Origin: Thermomucor indicae-seudaticae
Taxonomy: Eukaryota; Mucoromycota; Mucoromycetes; Mucorales; Lichtheimiaceae
Assembly (NCBI GenBank): GCA_000787465.1
Contig: JSYX01000175.1
Location: 1 to 41,918 of the forward strand
Direction: 5' to 3'
DNA length: 41,918 nt
Shown here: positions 22,317 to 34,146 of the stretch, piece after piece
Position numbering within the stretch: the stretch's first letter is position 1
Layout: every line of letters starts with the position of its first letter
The notes under the pieces: model-generated
Databases searched by the model: none
Seen by the model: only the letters and a program-made list of their open reading frames with translations
What the model was told of the DNA's origin: nothing
Made by a program: the position numbers and the translations under genes

Positions 22317-22459
22317 CATTGTCATGGTGTTTTTTATTATCGCATATAAGCATGCTTGTTCAATTTGATCCAATATATGCAAGAGCACGTAAACATCTTG
22401 ACTTTTTTGGTTCTGACGTGCAAGGAAGAAAAAGCCCTCATCGTATCGTACAGCATATT

Positions 22460-22465
22460 ACGCGT
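22460..22465. promoter_or_regulatory. Second MCB-like ACGCGT box, Aurora/INTS7 promoter
   Basis: ACGCGT about 150 bases above the INTS7 ATG and 345 bases above the Aurora ATG. Paired with the copy at 22311. Either gene could be the target. Confidence 0.3.
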
Positions 22466-22613
22466 ATAACCAGACTGAACGGGTTCTTTTGCAGACGGTG
22501 AAGAAGTCATTGCCTGGCTGACTGACCGACTACCTGAGAGCAGCTCTGTAAAAATAAAGTTTTTCAATTTTTTCTCCTGCACAGCGCGATCTCAGTACGA
22601 GAACAGAACAGGA

Positions 22614-25600
22614 ATGCACGATCAGTTAGAAGTACATAAGGTCTTGCTAGACATTGAGTCGCGTTTCAATGCCAAATCGCGAGGGGCATTTGTGGGTGTC
22701 CAGGGATCACAGATTCATGCCCTGACCATGTTTGCCGAGTTATTTGAGCAATTTCCCAATCCCGTTGTCATTACCGCGGCCGTTCTCAAATTAGCTGACT
22801 GGTTTCGTACAAGGTACACGCCTTTTTGAGAGAGAAAAGAACGCAAGCCGGTCCGCTAACTGTGCTCTGCGGGGGGGGGGGCGGCAGCAATAATATAGTC
22901 AGGTTCTACGTGTATAAAGTATTTAATCAGATATCGGAGGACCATTTATGCCAAGTCAGTAATCTTGAAGAAACCATTCGACGTATTCTTCCGGTCCTAG
23001 GAACCAATGATCCTTTGGCTCGCTCGCTTACGCTTCGGTCAGTCCCCCCACCCGCTGTCTATCTAGTTTCGTTATTCTGACTTATAAACAGAATTCTCGG
23101 CTGTATATCGGTTCTCATTGCTGAAAAGATAGAGGTTCATCACGCGTAAGTTGTTCACATACACGACAAAGCCCCCTCCGTCTTTAATGACCTGTTTCAG
23201 CATATTACGACGGTTGGAAGCAGCTTCCGATATTATAGAAATTGAAGCCGCCATCTGGGCCTCTGACAAACTATGTGCCAAGTCGGTGCGGTTTCTGCCC
23301 ATGGTTTTCCCTATTGTCGAGTCGAAACTCAAGGGTAACAAACGTCATCTCCAGGAAGAAACTATGCCATTCTCACATCTTCTTTTTTTGTTTGACAGAT
23401 GAAAGCATTGCATTACGTATCAAGTTGCCTCTTGTCCGCATGTTTCGACATATGCATCGTGATATGATGATGACGAACCAAGTCAGTTTTTCCCCCCTCC
23501 TCTAGTCAACGCTACTCACATGATAACTCACATGATAAAATAATCTAGGCAAAAGCGAGCTGCTTGACGTTGCTCGATAGAGACGACATGGACGAGAAAC
23601 TTGTCATTGTAACCCTTAAAACCCTGACCCAGCTACTAAGTGAAACGCTAGTAGACCGAAAAGAGCAGGTAACGTACGCCTTTTTCTTCTTTTGGGAGTT
23701 CGCGACATTCATACATATCAGACGGCTCGTCTGTTACACTATATTGGAACCGACAACCGCGAAAATGTGCGTTCAAGTGCGCTGTATGACCTTGTTTTAC
23801 TGGTTCGAAACGGCACCATTGTCGAAGCATCTCACATAGTGGTAAGTGCGGAAAGCCCCATACTTTAGAAATCCCCGTCCATCTTTAATTATATCCTGCT
23901 CGCAGACGCTTTTACGTACGATTTCGAGCAGGACCGGAAGCGCACAGCTTGTTCAGAAAGAATACATTTGCGCTCAAGTCCTCATCGAGTCGCATCGCCA
24001 ACTGCTCATGCGTAGCTTATTCGACCCTGACTCCTCCTCAAGTACCGTCATAACAATAAGGGATGATCTCTCTTATGCCACGGATACTTGTGAGCAAAGG
24101 CTGGTACAAGCACTGCATGCTCGACGTTATGCTACAGTCCTTGCTTGTTCAAAGTTTCTTGTGGCGGTGGCAAGCATTCTTCGCTCTCATAAAGCCTCCT
24201 CCTCCTCCAATCATAATCATGCCATGGACGTGGACGACCACCACCATCCAGAAGAAATCGTGACTGGGATCAAGGCCATGGTATCTCGACTGCACAGACA
24301 TCTTTGCGTGTCTGACTCTTCGCAAATCATTGAGAGCGCATCCTCTGTCGAGAAAGGATATCGACAGGTGACAAAAAAGAAGCGGTTAAAGACGCAGGCT
24401 GCTGGGATCACTCACTTTATCCATGTTAGGTACGCGAACTGCTACGAATAAAGGCACAGATCGTGCTACTTTCGGACGATGCATGCGATGATTCGTTTAG
24501 AGAGGCTTTCGGCATTATGGTTACTGTGGACGGTGAGTTCGGTAATACATACATAACCAGTAGTGCCTCCAGCTAACACTCTTGCTCGAAAAAAAAGATC
24601 ATTATATATCTGCTCAACTTCTTTCCTATTTGGCAACGATTGCGTGTCGGTGCCACAACCTATCAGCTTGGTTCATTGACATGGGAATCAACGCCCTGAA
24701 AACGAATCTAAACAGACCACGCTTATACGTAAGATGATGAAGAACACGACGGTGGTGGTGGTACTCTAGCTAATAATCGCGCTCAGGTCAGCATTATCCG
24801 GCTGCTTCTTAGAACCATTCCGCCGCCCTCCGTGCCAAATTTTCCAGAGACGCTTTTCCAGTATCTGCAAGAATTCGGTCACTGGAACCCGGAGTCAAGG
24901 ACGTATACGAAGAACGCGTGGTACTTGTACGTGATCGGCATTGAAGCTGCGCTATCCGAGTGGTACGAGGTGATGGAATTTATCTTGAGTGATCTCAGCA
25001 ACGTGGTAAGTATTTGCTCTTTGAAGCTATAGAAAAGAAAAAAAGTCATTCATGATCTATGCGAAAAGGTTGAATCGGAAGCGTCCAAGTACTGGATTTC
25101 TTTCCTATCGTTGTTTGCTAAAGCAGAGACGTGTCTACGGAAACTTTTGATGTCATCGTCTACTGAAGACATACAACTGGCGCCCGTCGTAGATGTTTAT
25201 CTGCAGTGTCTGATACAGCTAAAGGTAGTTTGTGCTCCGAGAAAAAGTAATGACGAGCAGACAGAAACTGATATGGATAGGCGTTTGAATCGCTTCATGG
25301 ACCAGTGACCTTACAAAGCTGGTTTGTCCGGTTACGAATGGAAATGATAAGCTCGATCCAGGACACGTTGGAGATGCTCAATGCAGTCCATGTCGGTACA
25401 TCTTTTGCGGCTCCAGAAAACAGAAAGCAAGCTAAATTGGTATGTAGCCGCAATATCTTGAGGATTTGTATATATATCCTGACAGGCTTTATTATAAAGT
25501 TACATCGATCCGCGATACGTTTCAAAGAGTTGGCTTCTCGCTACGACTATGCGGCCGACAAGTTTCTCAAGAATGAAAAGGCTACCATGAACGTGGTCAA

Positions 25601-26049
25601 TTCGTTCAAGGTGTGCGCTTTAGCCATCGAGCACGCATTGATGATTTATATCAAGACAAGGTACAATCAAAAGCAAAAATAACTTCTGTCTGTAACGAAT
25701 GCTGACGTGATGCTAGCAACGCGTTCTTTTGCATTGATCCGTCCTTACTCCCGTTACTCCACGCCGGCCAGGAAGAAAAGTCATGGCAAGGAAGTGATCT
25801 GGAAAGACTTTGTGTCGAATTCATAAAAACTGTGATGGAGTGGGAAGAACTAGATGGCCTTAATATACAAGACCGTCAAGCGGTACGTGCACATGCGCGC
25901 TATTTTTCAAGGACATTCTTTGAGAATGTTAATCAATGGCTCTTTAGAAATGTACCCAAGATATCCGACACTTTTGCAAACAAGTTTTGAGGCATCCGTT
26001 ACAATTACCAAGCACTTTCTTCAAATTACGTAAAGACAGTCGTCAGTGA
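22614..26049 (+). CDS. INTS7: Integrator complex subunit 7
   Basis: Sixteen exons: 22614-22813, 22888-23037, 23092-23145, 23201-23334, 23399-23481, 23549-23668, 23722-23841, 23906-24367, 24430-24532, 24598-24728, 24787-25005, 25069-25246, 25306-25439, 25500-25660, 25717-25882, 25948-26049 (838 aa; human is about 960). HEAT-like helices follow INTS7: FAELFEQFPNPVVI-AAVLKLADWFR, FYVYKVFNQ, TNDPLARSLTLRILG, EIEAAIWAS, MFRHMHRDMMM, KLVIVTLKTLTQLL, WYLYVIGIEAALSEW, RFKELASRYDYAADKFL. Integrator is a Pol II-bound complex that cleaves snRNA and prematurely terminated transcripts; INTS7 is a scaffold helical-repeat subunit. The junction of exons 12-13 and the 60-nt stop-free intron at 25440-25499 are the least certain. 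Intron 1 holds a run of 11 G (22871-22881). Confidence 0.88.
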
Positions 26050-26591
26050 CTTTATACTCTGAACTGCCCCTTGTACATACGTTGCAACAAAAGTCAGCAT
26101 TTGGGCTTTAAGACGTCCCCTCGCGTTTAAACTTTTGTAGATAGTTTACAGGTGTCCCCATAACGCATCATCGACATCTTTTATATGCACGCAAGCGGGC
26201 AGCTTTGATTTATTGGCGGTCACACGTCTATAGACAGTGGTGTGCCGGGAACGAAACAGATGTGTACAAAGCATTAGCGAATACCAAGTAAGGAATGATA
26301 TTGAGGAAAGGTGAGGTTGTCCAAGTGAGGGTTTGTGGGTGATAGGTAGGAGTAGAGAGCCACTGACCTCTTTGCGAATGGGAGAGGATATCAGTGGAGA
26401 AAGGAGAAAGTCGTACGATGTCATGACGGGGGTTGTAGGCGCTCGTTGTAGGGTGAATTCGTGTAGTGACGGTGTGGTGCTGCTGGCAGTGGAGGTACAT
26501 CTTCTAGGCTGCGCCTGATGAAGGAGGTTAGCTCGACAGCCTGTGCCTAAACTTTCGCTAAGAAACCTGGGTTATCATGATAACCTGTGCA

Positions 26592-27875
26592 CTAGAGGAG
26601 TAGACCGGAACTGCATCCTCCAAGGGGAAAAGAAATAGTGTAAACTAAGGAAAGGAAAGAAGCTTGCTGGAGGATAAGGGAACGACGACGGGGAATCCAA
26701 AACTGGTCATGTTGCTTCTTCCATTGGGTGTTGCTGATCTGTAGACGGTTTAGTTTTGTGTATAAGAGGGGATAAATTTTCCTTGCCTTACCTTGGCAAT
26801 CGCGTTCGTTGTAAGGACTGAAGAAAGCAACAGAACTTTTGGGTCGTGGGCTTGTAGTAGAGTGGCTAGACTACCGCCAGTGACGCGGAACGTGCTCCAG
26901 CGCTCCTTTCTATGCGTTTGGCTTGACTATAATCAGGCTAGGGATCTAATATGTGCAGTTGTAGGGAAGGGTTAATCACTTACCAAATAGGAGCTCTTCT
27001 TTGTAACATGCCACTGCAAGAGCAACAAGTCGCCACGCGTCTCTTAAATAAAGGAAATTGTCACGCGCGGCTGATGTTCATATTTTATGTCTTCTTGGCT
27101 GGATCTGTGTCTGTGGTAGCTTACCGACCGAAGCAGTCTTTCGGGCCGAACCCCCATTCTCTGGATTTTCCATGGTCCAGGGCCAGTGGCTCATACGCCT
27201 GCCTTTTCTTCCAGCATTAAGCGTTATTCGTCTGAGAGTTTACGACTTCTTTTTGAGCAGTCGCGAAAATCTGTGTGTTGATGCTAGAAAGTTTATAAAC
27301 TTCAACGAGGAAGAAGATAAAAGGCGATATGTACCTCGTTTATGTAGTGGGTTAGGATTTCACGCCACTTTCTGGACAAGGCCGGGCTCCTGCCAGGGTC
27401 GATCTGCATAGGCAGGTTAAGCCGGAGCGGAAGACACAGAGCATCAAGGAACGAGGATACGACCATCCCACCGGGAAACTGCAACAAAGTTAAACGCAAA
27501 TCGTTTCGAATTATGTTTGGCGACCGTCGAAAAGGATAAAGGAAGCTGCTCCCAGCGTTTCTGACGTCTTTCTTGCTCATCCATCGCCTCGGCGCATCTT
27601 TTGGCATTCTTCTTCTCCATGTAATCCTCGAAGAGGTCTTGCAGTTTCTCGAGCTCGTCTGCATCCTCTACGACAGGATCGACGCAGAGCGCATGGATGA
27701 TCAGCTCTTCCATGGTAGTCGTGCATGCCATCTTGGAACCAAACTTGGCAGTTTCACCCCGCGGCGAGGCGCTCACCCGAATCATGCTGTTCTCTTGGAT
27801 ACTGATATTGGTAGTTGCACTTGAACGATGGTATTCGTTCAGAAAAGTGCTCACTTGCGTAATATCCCCTTTAGA
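26592..27875 (-). CDS. Unrecognised multi-exon protein, model incomplete (gene B)
   Basis: Minus-strand exons with protein-like composition. About 27525-27875 ends in a Glu/Lys-rich helix (EKLQDLFEDYMEKKNAKR). 27335-27478 starts FPGGMVVSSFLDAL and ends LTHYINE (GTCGCC donor and TTGCAG acceptor upstream, GTACAT donor downstream). A piece near 27143-27220 follows, then 26984-27013, 26792-26926 and 26592-26738. The last three have good GTAAGT/GTAAGG donors and TATAG/ACAG acceptors, but their phase relative to the 27.2-kb piece is ambiguous, so the C-terminus could instead end near 26866. The 5' end is not found. No family is recognised. The gene is convergent with INTS7. Confidence 0.35.
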
Positions 27876-27990
27876 TCATAACTGATTTAATGAGAATGAG
27901 CCATTCGCAGTTTCACTGTGAAGTTGCTTACACTTAGACATGCATGGCTTAATCTCCACAGCCACGCTGTAAGCCTAACAAACACAAACC

Positions 27991-30278
27991 TCAGCTCTTC
28001 TGACCACTTCTAATAATTTTTTCCTTTCTAACCTTAGACTTCGCCAGCCCTCGTGGTCGCGGGGCTGGCGTGCTCGGACTATATAGATTGAGCAACTCGT
28101 TGGACGGTTGATGGATAGCTTTAGACCTCCGAGAGACATAGAAAGTCCAGATGACAACTTGAGCTGGTGACAGTCCACCAGTCTTGGCAGAAGAGCAGTC
28201 CGGAAAAGAAAAAACACTTGCTCCCTATCAAATGAACCGTCAGCCTCTGCAAGCACACCCTCAAAAGAAAACGTTCTAGCCTACATTGTCGGTTTCTCTG
28301 CGAGAAACCGTACTAGGATTCTAAAGCATTTGCCTGTTCCAGGGCGACAGGCGCTATCGCGAACAGCACCAAGGCGGAATGAATGGCCGGTCGCGAAGTT
28401 CCGAGTCCAGAGGAGAAGGCTCAGCCGTACACCTTCTCTGAACGGGGTACACACGGGCTCATGTATGACCGCGAGTACATTCCGGCCTAGGGACCGGTGA
28501 CAGCTTTGAGGAGAAAGAGCCGTTATTTCCTGGGTCCGCTGCTCGTCGTCAAGACCAAGAAACAGAGGACAACGATGACGTTTTGATCGGGTTGTGTCAC
28601 GTTGATCCGGGTCAGGTGACCGAGGGGTGTCAGGAAAACCTCCGTCAACGTGAAGGACACCCCTTTTGCCTGGAGGTATTGGCTGATGAGTTTCACGGCC
28701 GCTCCGGTGTTTATGAAATTGATGCAATGGGAAGGATAAGATACCAATAAAGGATTCCGGAAGGGAACCTTGCAAGAAGTCTTTCTTCTTCGCTGGCGCG
28801 GTCGAGCATTGTCATCTGCTTCTGGATATTGATGAACAATACTAACAGAGTTTTGCTTGCAATTGGTTATTAGGAGGTGAACTTTTCTTTGGTCAATCAA
28901 GATGAGATATTGTTCCGACGCGCGGACGATTTTTTTACTCACCAAGTTCCAGGCAAGCTCTTACACAGTTGCTAGTAAAGAGGAATAAAGCAGGTGCAAA
29001 AGATAGTTTACCCGTGGTTCACCCATCGAGTTGGAAAAGACGCAGAAGGTCCAGATACATTTGTCGCTCAATGATACATGTGTTACCTTGGCGAACGATC
29101 TGTTGGCCCAGTTGACGTGGTTGTCACGGTCGGTCGCCTGTTGCGACAGGAAGAAGAGTGTGGCCCGACGGATTGCCATTCCGAGTAAAGGCCACGCTAC
29201 GCTTGTAGGGAGCACATTGTGCTGAAGTTATGCCGACATTGTGCTCCTCTATAGAGTCCAGTATAAAGAAAACAAACATTGCACCACGGGCAAAACGGAG
29301 GAAGGCGTGTTTTGCGCCGTTGTTTGAGCGCGAAATTCTTTTGCATGGCGAAGACGATCCCTCCGTCTAATCAGGCAAGGGTGTCGGTAGATGCGGGTGA
29401 TGGCCCCGGCCGCCGGCAAGGCTGATCCGTATCTCGGGAGCCCGTAACCCTCTTCGTTTTCGGAGGAAGGAACCGAATCTCCACTGACTGGTCCATGTTG
29501 AGAAATCTCCATTTACCACTTGTTTGCTCAATCCGACAACCGGACCTCGCGGTCTCGTCATCAGAAGTAGAGCAAAGTCCAGACTCTTCTCGACATCTAC
29601 GCAAACAATCTGGAACTTTTAGTTCCACAATTCCACAAATTCCCGTTTTCAAACTGTCCAACCTTGCTCTCGAAACGTTTGTCATCAATGCACGCATTTT
29701 TCGATCAAATGCGCGATGGCACCCTTGAGGAAGCACATTAGGCCGCCGAACCTATACTGTCGAGGAGAGCTTCCTGCCTATGGCTGGAATAACTGCCGAG
29801 CCAAAACGCCTTTGCTCTTGATCAACAGACATTGCTTGCGTTCGCCCCCAACTGGCTCCTTTACTTTGGCATATACCAATTCGTGCAATAAGGTTGTTCT
29901 GCAATGGTTTGCCTGGCAGAACAAGCAGGCGGACACTGTTTCATAGTCTTGCGTAATCGTTGCCACAAACGCAAGCAGGCCCTGCCTGTTTTCAGCCTGC
30001 AACGAACCAAGACGGAAGTACGTCGCCGATGTTCGAGATGTTGAACGTACTCGGTGTAAATGGCGTAGTGAACATCGGTGAGATTCTCCCAGGGTTGAGG
30101 TAATGTAGGATTGGGATCGTGAGTGTTTGGAGCCTTGAAGCACGTTGGAGGAAGTGTCTATTGGGATATCCGGGATATCCCAAAGACGAAAATAGACGTC
30201 TGTTACCAAAAGTTGTCCGTTGATAGATAGGAGAACAGTGCGCAGTGGTGTACAGTACCTCTCGATGTTTCCGAGGGG
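27991..30278 (-). CDS. Unrecognised multi-exon protein, model incomplete (gene A)
   Basis: Long frames occur only on the minus strand across 2.3 kb. In-phase exons that I could join: 30207-30278, 30047-30157, 29808-29996 and from 29751 downward (donors GTAACA, GTTCAA, GTTTTG; acceptors ATAG, GCAG, ATAG). Readable pieces: ERYCTPLRTVLLSINGQLL, PWENLTDVHYAIYTEY, GLLAFVATITQDYETVSACL then a Cys-x2-Cys-x5-Cys-like FCQANHC, and further down SLSDKCIWTFCVFSNSMGEPR joined over a 54-nt intron to NLVSKKIVRASEQYLILID. The last piece may end at TGA 27991-27993. Exons between 28000 and 29400 cannot be ordered reliably. No family is recognised. It may be lineage-specific or decayed. Confidence 0.35.
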
Positions 30279-30824
30279 CTACTTATAGGTGGAGAGGCTT
30301 CTCGTTGGGACGCGTAATAGGATCCTCTGGAAGTGAAATGCGCGACAAATGCTTTGTGTGTTTAATAAGAAAAAGTACGCGTCATAAAGATTCAAAAGGA
30401 CTACTTCTAACTAGCGCATCTCACGTTTCCTGAGAAACACAAGACAAAGGTATGAAGAAGAGAAAGGTACAAAAGGAAAAATGTCTAGCTAGTAAAAAGA
30501 TAAAATGTGCTACTCAGCGCGAAATCTGGTTTCTGAGGAATGCCACTAATTCACACAAGAATTCGCGGCCTCACTTCAGAAGTAGTGGGGTTCGCCGCTG
30601 GATGGAAGAGGATGGCGCTCTTCCACCGAAGACAACCCCGGACGCATTTATTGCAGAGGTCTATACAGATGATTACATTAAGACAAGACGAAAAATCAGG
30701 CAGTTATCCTGTTCAAGTTCTTGAGTTTCTCCTACTTGGTGAGGTGCAACGACTTGAATTCATGCCAGTGTTAGACAGAACAACACAAGCCTTGTTATAA
30801 CAAAATTGACGATACCCATTGCTT

Positions 30825-31272
30825 TCATGATATCCAAAAAATAAAAGAGCCCGTGATTGGGCATATCAGAAAGATAGATTGCCGATCATCATTGACCCCG
30901 ATCTCACAAGCAAACTGGTCAAAGTGAATACCTTCCAAAACCACTCGCGCCATATACGGAAGGACAAGCCGCACAGGCCTCTGACTTGCTTTTCCATGGA
31001 TGCGCCAAAGTACGAGATAATTGCTCTGAAATATTGACATCCTGCGTCATGATCTGAAACCTGTCTCGTTGTTATATTGACGTTCTACCGGGCAAACGAG
31101 CTAGAGTTCGCGTGAGAATATAGTTCCCATTGATCACTATACCATGTGCTGTGAAAGGAATACGGATGTCTCGCCGCGAACCTCCGCGCACACGCCCAGC
31201 CTGATCAGTGTGACAATTGGTTTGCTGAAATCGTTCGTCAAGGTTGATACAGTACTTCATTTTTCCCCGCAA
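30825..31272 (-). CDS. Isolated minus-strand exons, no recognised family
   Basis: Two overlapping options are visible. In one, a small exon (KPIVTLIRLGVCAEVRGE) with a TTTCAG acceptor and a GTATAG donor joins an exon FRAIISYFGASMEKQVRGL. In the other, a different frame runs into VVLEGIHFDQFACEIGVND and stops at 30825. Both are protein-like, so one frame change or intron is unaccounted for. It may be the 5' part of gene A, a separate gene, or a remnant. The 30300-30820 gap below it has many stops. Confidence 0.25.
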
Positions 31273-31848
31273 TTTTTTTCAGCTTACCATCTCCCCCCCC
31301 CGCGGCCGCTTTGCAGAAGGCACGTCCAGTCTCCCGGCTGCTGACTACACCACCACATCAGACTTGTCAACATCTTATCGATAAGCTTGTAATACCGCGT
31401 CATACCTGGCCGTGAATCCAAGCAGTGAGCCAGGTGGAAAAGGTCCATTCCCCAGCACCGTCAATATCAATTTCAGGGCTGCTTTCTTTGTTTCAACGTG
31501 TTTTCCGTTTTGAAGAGAGAATTTGGCGTTTTGGCGGGAGAAAAGTTCCATTGTTAAAAGAACAAAAGAGTTGCTTGAACAAAATAAGGGTTTTTATAAG
31601 AAAAAAGAAAGGTCATATTGATTGTTACAAACGAGAGGGTGCAAGCACAAGGATCAGGTTAAGTTCGCCAGCGGGGTTCCGCGCGATATTCCGATATGAG
31701 ACCGAATCAGCCCAAAGGTAGTAAATCTTCCTCTCTTTCCAAAAGTTTAAATCATCAGGTGTGTTAACACAGCAACGCGATCGGATACCGTGAATGGAAA
31801 CGGGATGGATGGATGGATGGAGATATTAATGGATGATGATATAAAGTC
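31273..31848. other. Promoter-side spacer of the P2 gene
   Basis: No supported gene. A C-rich run followed by a NotI-like GCGGCCGC lies at 31292-31309. GGAT repeats at 31803-31821 lie just above the P2 start and create several upstream ATGs (see the uORF at 31805). Confidence 0.4.
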
Positions 31849-31852
31849 ATGA
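31805..31852 (+). promoter_or_regulatory. Upstream ORF overlapping the P2 start codon
   Basis: The first ATG in a GGATGGATGG tract opens a 15-codon frame whose TGA (31850-31852) overlaps the P2 ATG (31849-31851) as ATGA. If the transcript begins above 31805, the uORF would favour termination-reinitiation at P2. The transcription start is unknown. Confidence 0.3.
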
Positions 31853-32249
31853 AGCATCTCGCTGCTTACCTTCTCTTGACCGCTGGTGGCAAGGCCAACC
31901 CCTCCGCTGAAGACATCAAGAAGCTTCTGAGCTCCGTTGGTGTTGAGGCAGACGATGAACGTCTTAACTCCCTCATTGCCGCCCTGAACGAGAAGGACAT
32001 TGCCGAGGTACATTCAACATAATTCCTAATGCGACTCACTGTTCCCAATGCTAAAGCCGAATCACGTGACAGCTTATTGCTCAAGGCAAGGAGAAGCTTG
32101 CTTCGGTCCCCACGGGTGGTGCCGTTGCTGCTGCTGGTGGTGCCGCTGCCGCTGGCGGTGCTGCTGCTGAGGAAGCCAAGGAAGAGGAGAAGAAGGAAGA
32201 AGAGAAGGAAGAATCCGACGAAGACATGGGCTTCGGTCTCTTTGACTAA
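31849..32249 (+). CDS. RPP2: 60S acidic ribosomal protein P2
   Basis: Two exons, 31849-32007 and 32073-32249, with a 65-nt phase-0 intron (GTACAT...GACAG); 111 aa, as expected for P2. The N-terminal domain begins [20 protein letters not shown] and continues [15 protein letters not shown] Gly/Ala-rich hinge, a Glu/Lys-rich tail and the diagnostic C-terminal [12 protein letters not shown] follow. P2 dimerises with P1 on P0 to form the ribosomal stalk that recruits elongation factors through the C-terminal tail. The long antisense frame is a shadow of the Ala/Glu-rich codons. It is convergent with the zinc-finger gene. Confidence 0.97.
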
Positions 32250-32625
32250 AGATGCTTCATCATACACAGCAGCAATAAAGCAAACAACTCTTGATGACGT
32301 ACGCATTTTTCTGGCTCGTTGAAAGTTGTCCACAAATTCTTTTTTTTACTGACAATGCAAATTGAACATTTGTCTGTATGCCTTTTGTTCTTTCCGACCT
32401 GAATATATAGAAAGTGAGCAAATGTTACAGTAACGGGGGATTAAATGGAGATGGGTTGGTAAAATAGAATGGGCAAGTGAACACTATGAGGGGAGGGGGA
32501 TATATGCTGTGAAGGAATGAAATGATCCAACGTAAGGGAATTTACATACATAAGGTGGTGGTGGAAAGAATAAACATTGTATATCATGAGGAATCTCTCT
32601 TAGAGAGTGCCTACCCTGCATTCGA

Positions 32626-34146
32626 TCATAGTGGTCGTTCCAGACAATGCACGCGCGTTTGATGGTTTCGGAGACCCTTAGCTGTCCGATATGCCTTTTT
32701 GCAGCCAGTAACGTGGCATTTGAAAGTTTTGTATGGTTTGCCCATTTCAGGCAACCCGTCTTCATGTGCGCTCGCCAGCGATGGATGTCCTGATGAACCC
32801 TTGGCTTCTCGCAGGTGATATTGGAGTCCGTTGATATTCTTATAACGCTTGGTACAGTTCACCATCGCACATCGATACGGTTTCTCGATTCCGCTCAAGT
32901 CCGCATGAGCGCTTTTCATATGATAAAACAGGCCACTAGATGCCTGAAACGTAAGGTGACAACCAGGTACTCCACATCCATACGGACTTAAATGTGAGAA
33001 CTCGGCATCGGCATTGGTGTCCGCTTCTCTTCGGCTGCTGTTGTTATTTCTGCTGTTCAGAAATGAAGGTGCTGCTGAAGGCCTTGTTCCAGCTACTGAT
33101 GTCCTAATACATCACTTTAGTCATGCAGTTTTATGTGACATCGTTCGATTTACCTCATTAATCGGCCATCGTCATTTCCTCCAACGACCCATGAGCTACT
33201 CTGTTGGGCCATTGATGGAGACGCCCTCCCAATATGTCCATTATTACTGTTCAGTTGCAACTCGCTAGGCGCATGTGAAGCCGCATTAAGTGCAGTCGCG
33301 TTCAAGGGTGGTAATGTCGTTGGCAGCTCCTGCACCGAAACGACCGGACTATGCACTATGCTACTAATGTTGGTTGGATTGTACATGGATGGTTGAGTTC
33401 CATTAGAATAAACATCTGGTATATTGGATGAAATCTGTTGAACCCCATTTCTTAGCGAACAAGCAAGGTAGGTGTCGTTTTGTCGCCTTACCGATCCAAA
33501 TTCATCATTAGTGAACCTTTGTGCTGTAGTAGAAGTTGATTCTGTTCGGGCCTGTAGTGGTATTTGAGCTGTGGCCAAGTTTATAGACCGTCCTGAGTTA
33601 TATGCGCTGTATGTTTGGTGGTGCTCTCCCCCAAGTTGCTTCGTTTGTGCTTTCGCTGCTAATGGCGACGACGAAACTGGAGGATTCTGACGCATAATTC
33701 CATAGTCACTATACTGCCGACCCGCCGACGGTGAACTTGGTGTCTTCATTGGCAAATGTAGCTGAGGCAGAATACCATTATCTGTTTGCTGCAAAGAGAA
33801 TTGTGTTGTTGTCGGCAACATGCCTTGAAGCGAGCTACCACTGGCTTTCATTTGGACATAACCAGGATAGTAATGTCGGTCATGCTGTTGTGGCTGTTGC
33901 TGCTGCTGGTGCTCATACGTGACAGACGATATATGCGACTGGTTAGGATGCTGATAAGCATTTCCAGTATATGACGATCGCTGTTCCATGTATTGCGATT
34001 GGTTATTGTTGTACGGTGATTGCTGCTGCGGGTTTTGCGGTAGCTGCCCATATTGATATAAATGTTGGTACTGAAATATACAGGATCAAAATAAGCTCGT
34101 CTAGCTGTTCGTAATTGCACATTACACAGTCGCATTTCCATACCAT
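32626..34146 (-). CDS. C2H2 zinc-finger transcription factor, Sfp1-like
   Basis: Exons 34144-34146 (ATG only), 33154-34070 and 32626-33103; 465 aa. A long Gln/Ser/Asn/Pro-rich N-terminus is followed by three C2H2 fingers: YGCGVPGCHLTFQASSGLFYH, then YRCAMVNCTKRY with KNINGLQYHL, and FKCHVTGCKKAYRTAKGLRNHQ. The Tyr-Lys-Asn-x-Asn-Gly-Leu motif after the second Cys pair is typical of the Sfp1 group, which in yeasts controls ribosome-biogenesis and cell-size genes. The first intron (34071-34143, GTATGG donor, TTTCAG acceptor) would fall directly after the initiator ATG. If it is not used, translation could start at the internal ATG at 33989. A ribosomal protein gene is its convergent neighbour, which may be coincidence. 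Confidence 0.85.

Noticed and set aside
31866..32333. 155-codon antisense frame over P2
   Set aside because: Shadow of the Ala/Glu/Lys-rich codons of P2; it shows runs of Leu, Phe and Ser and no domain.
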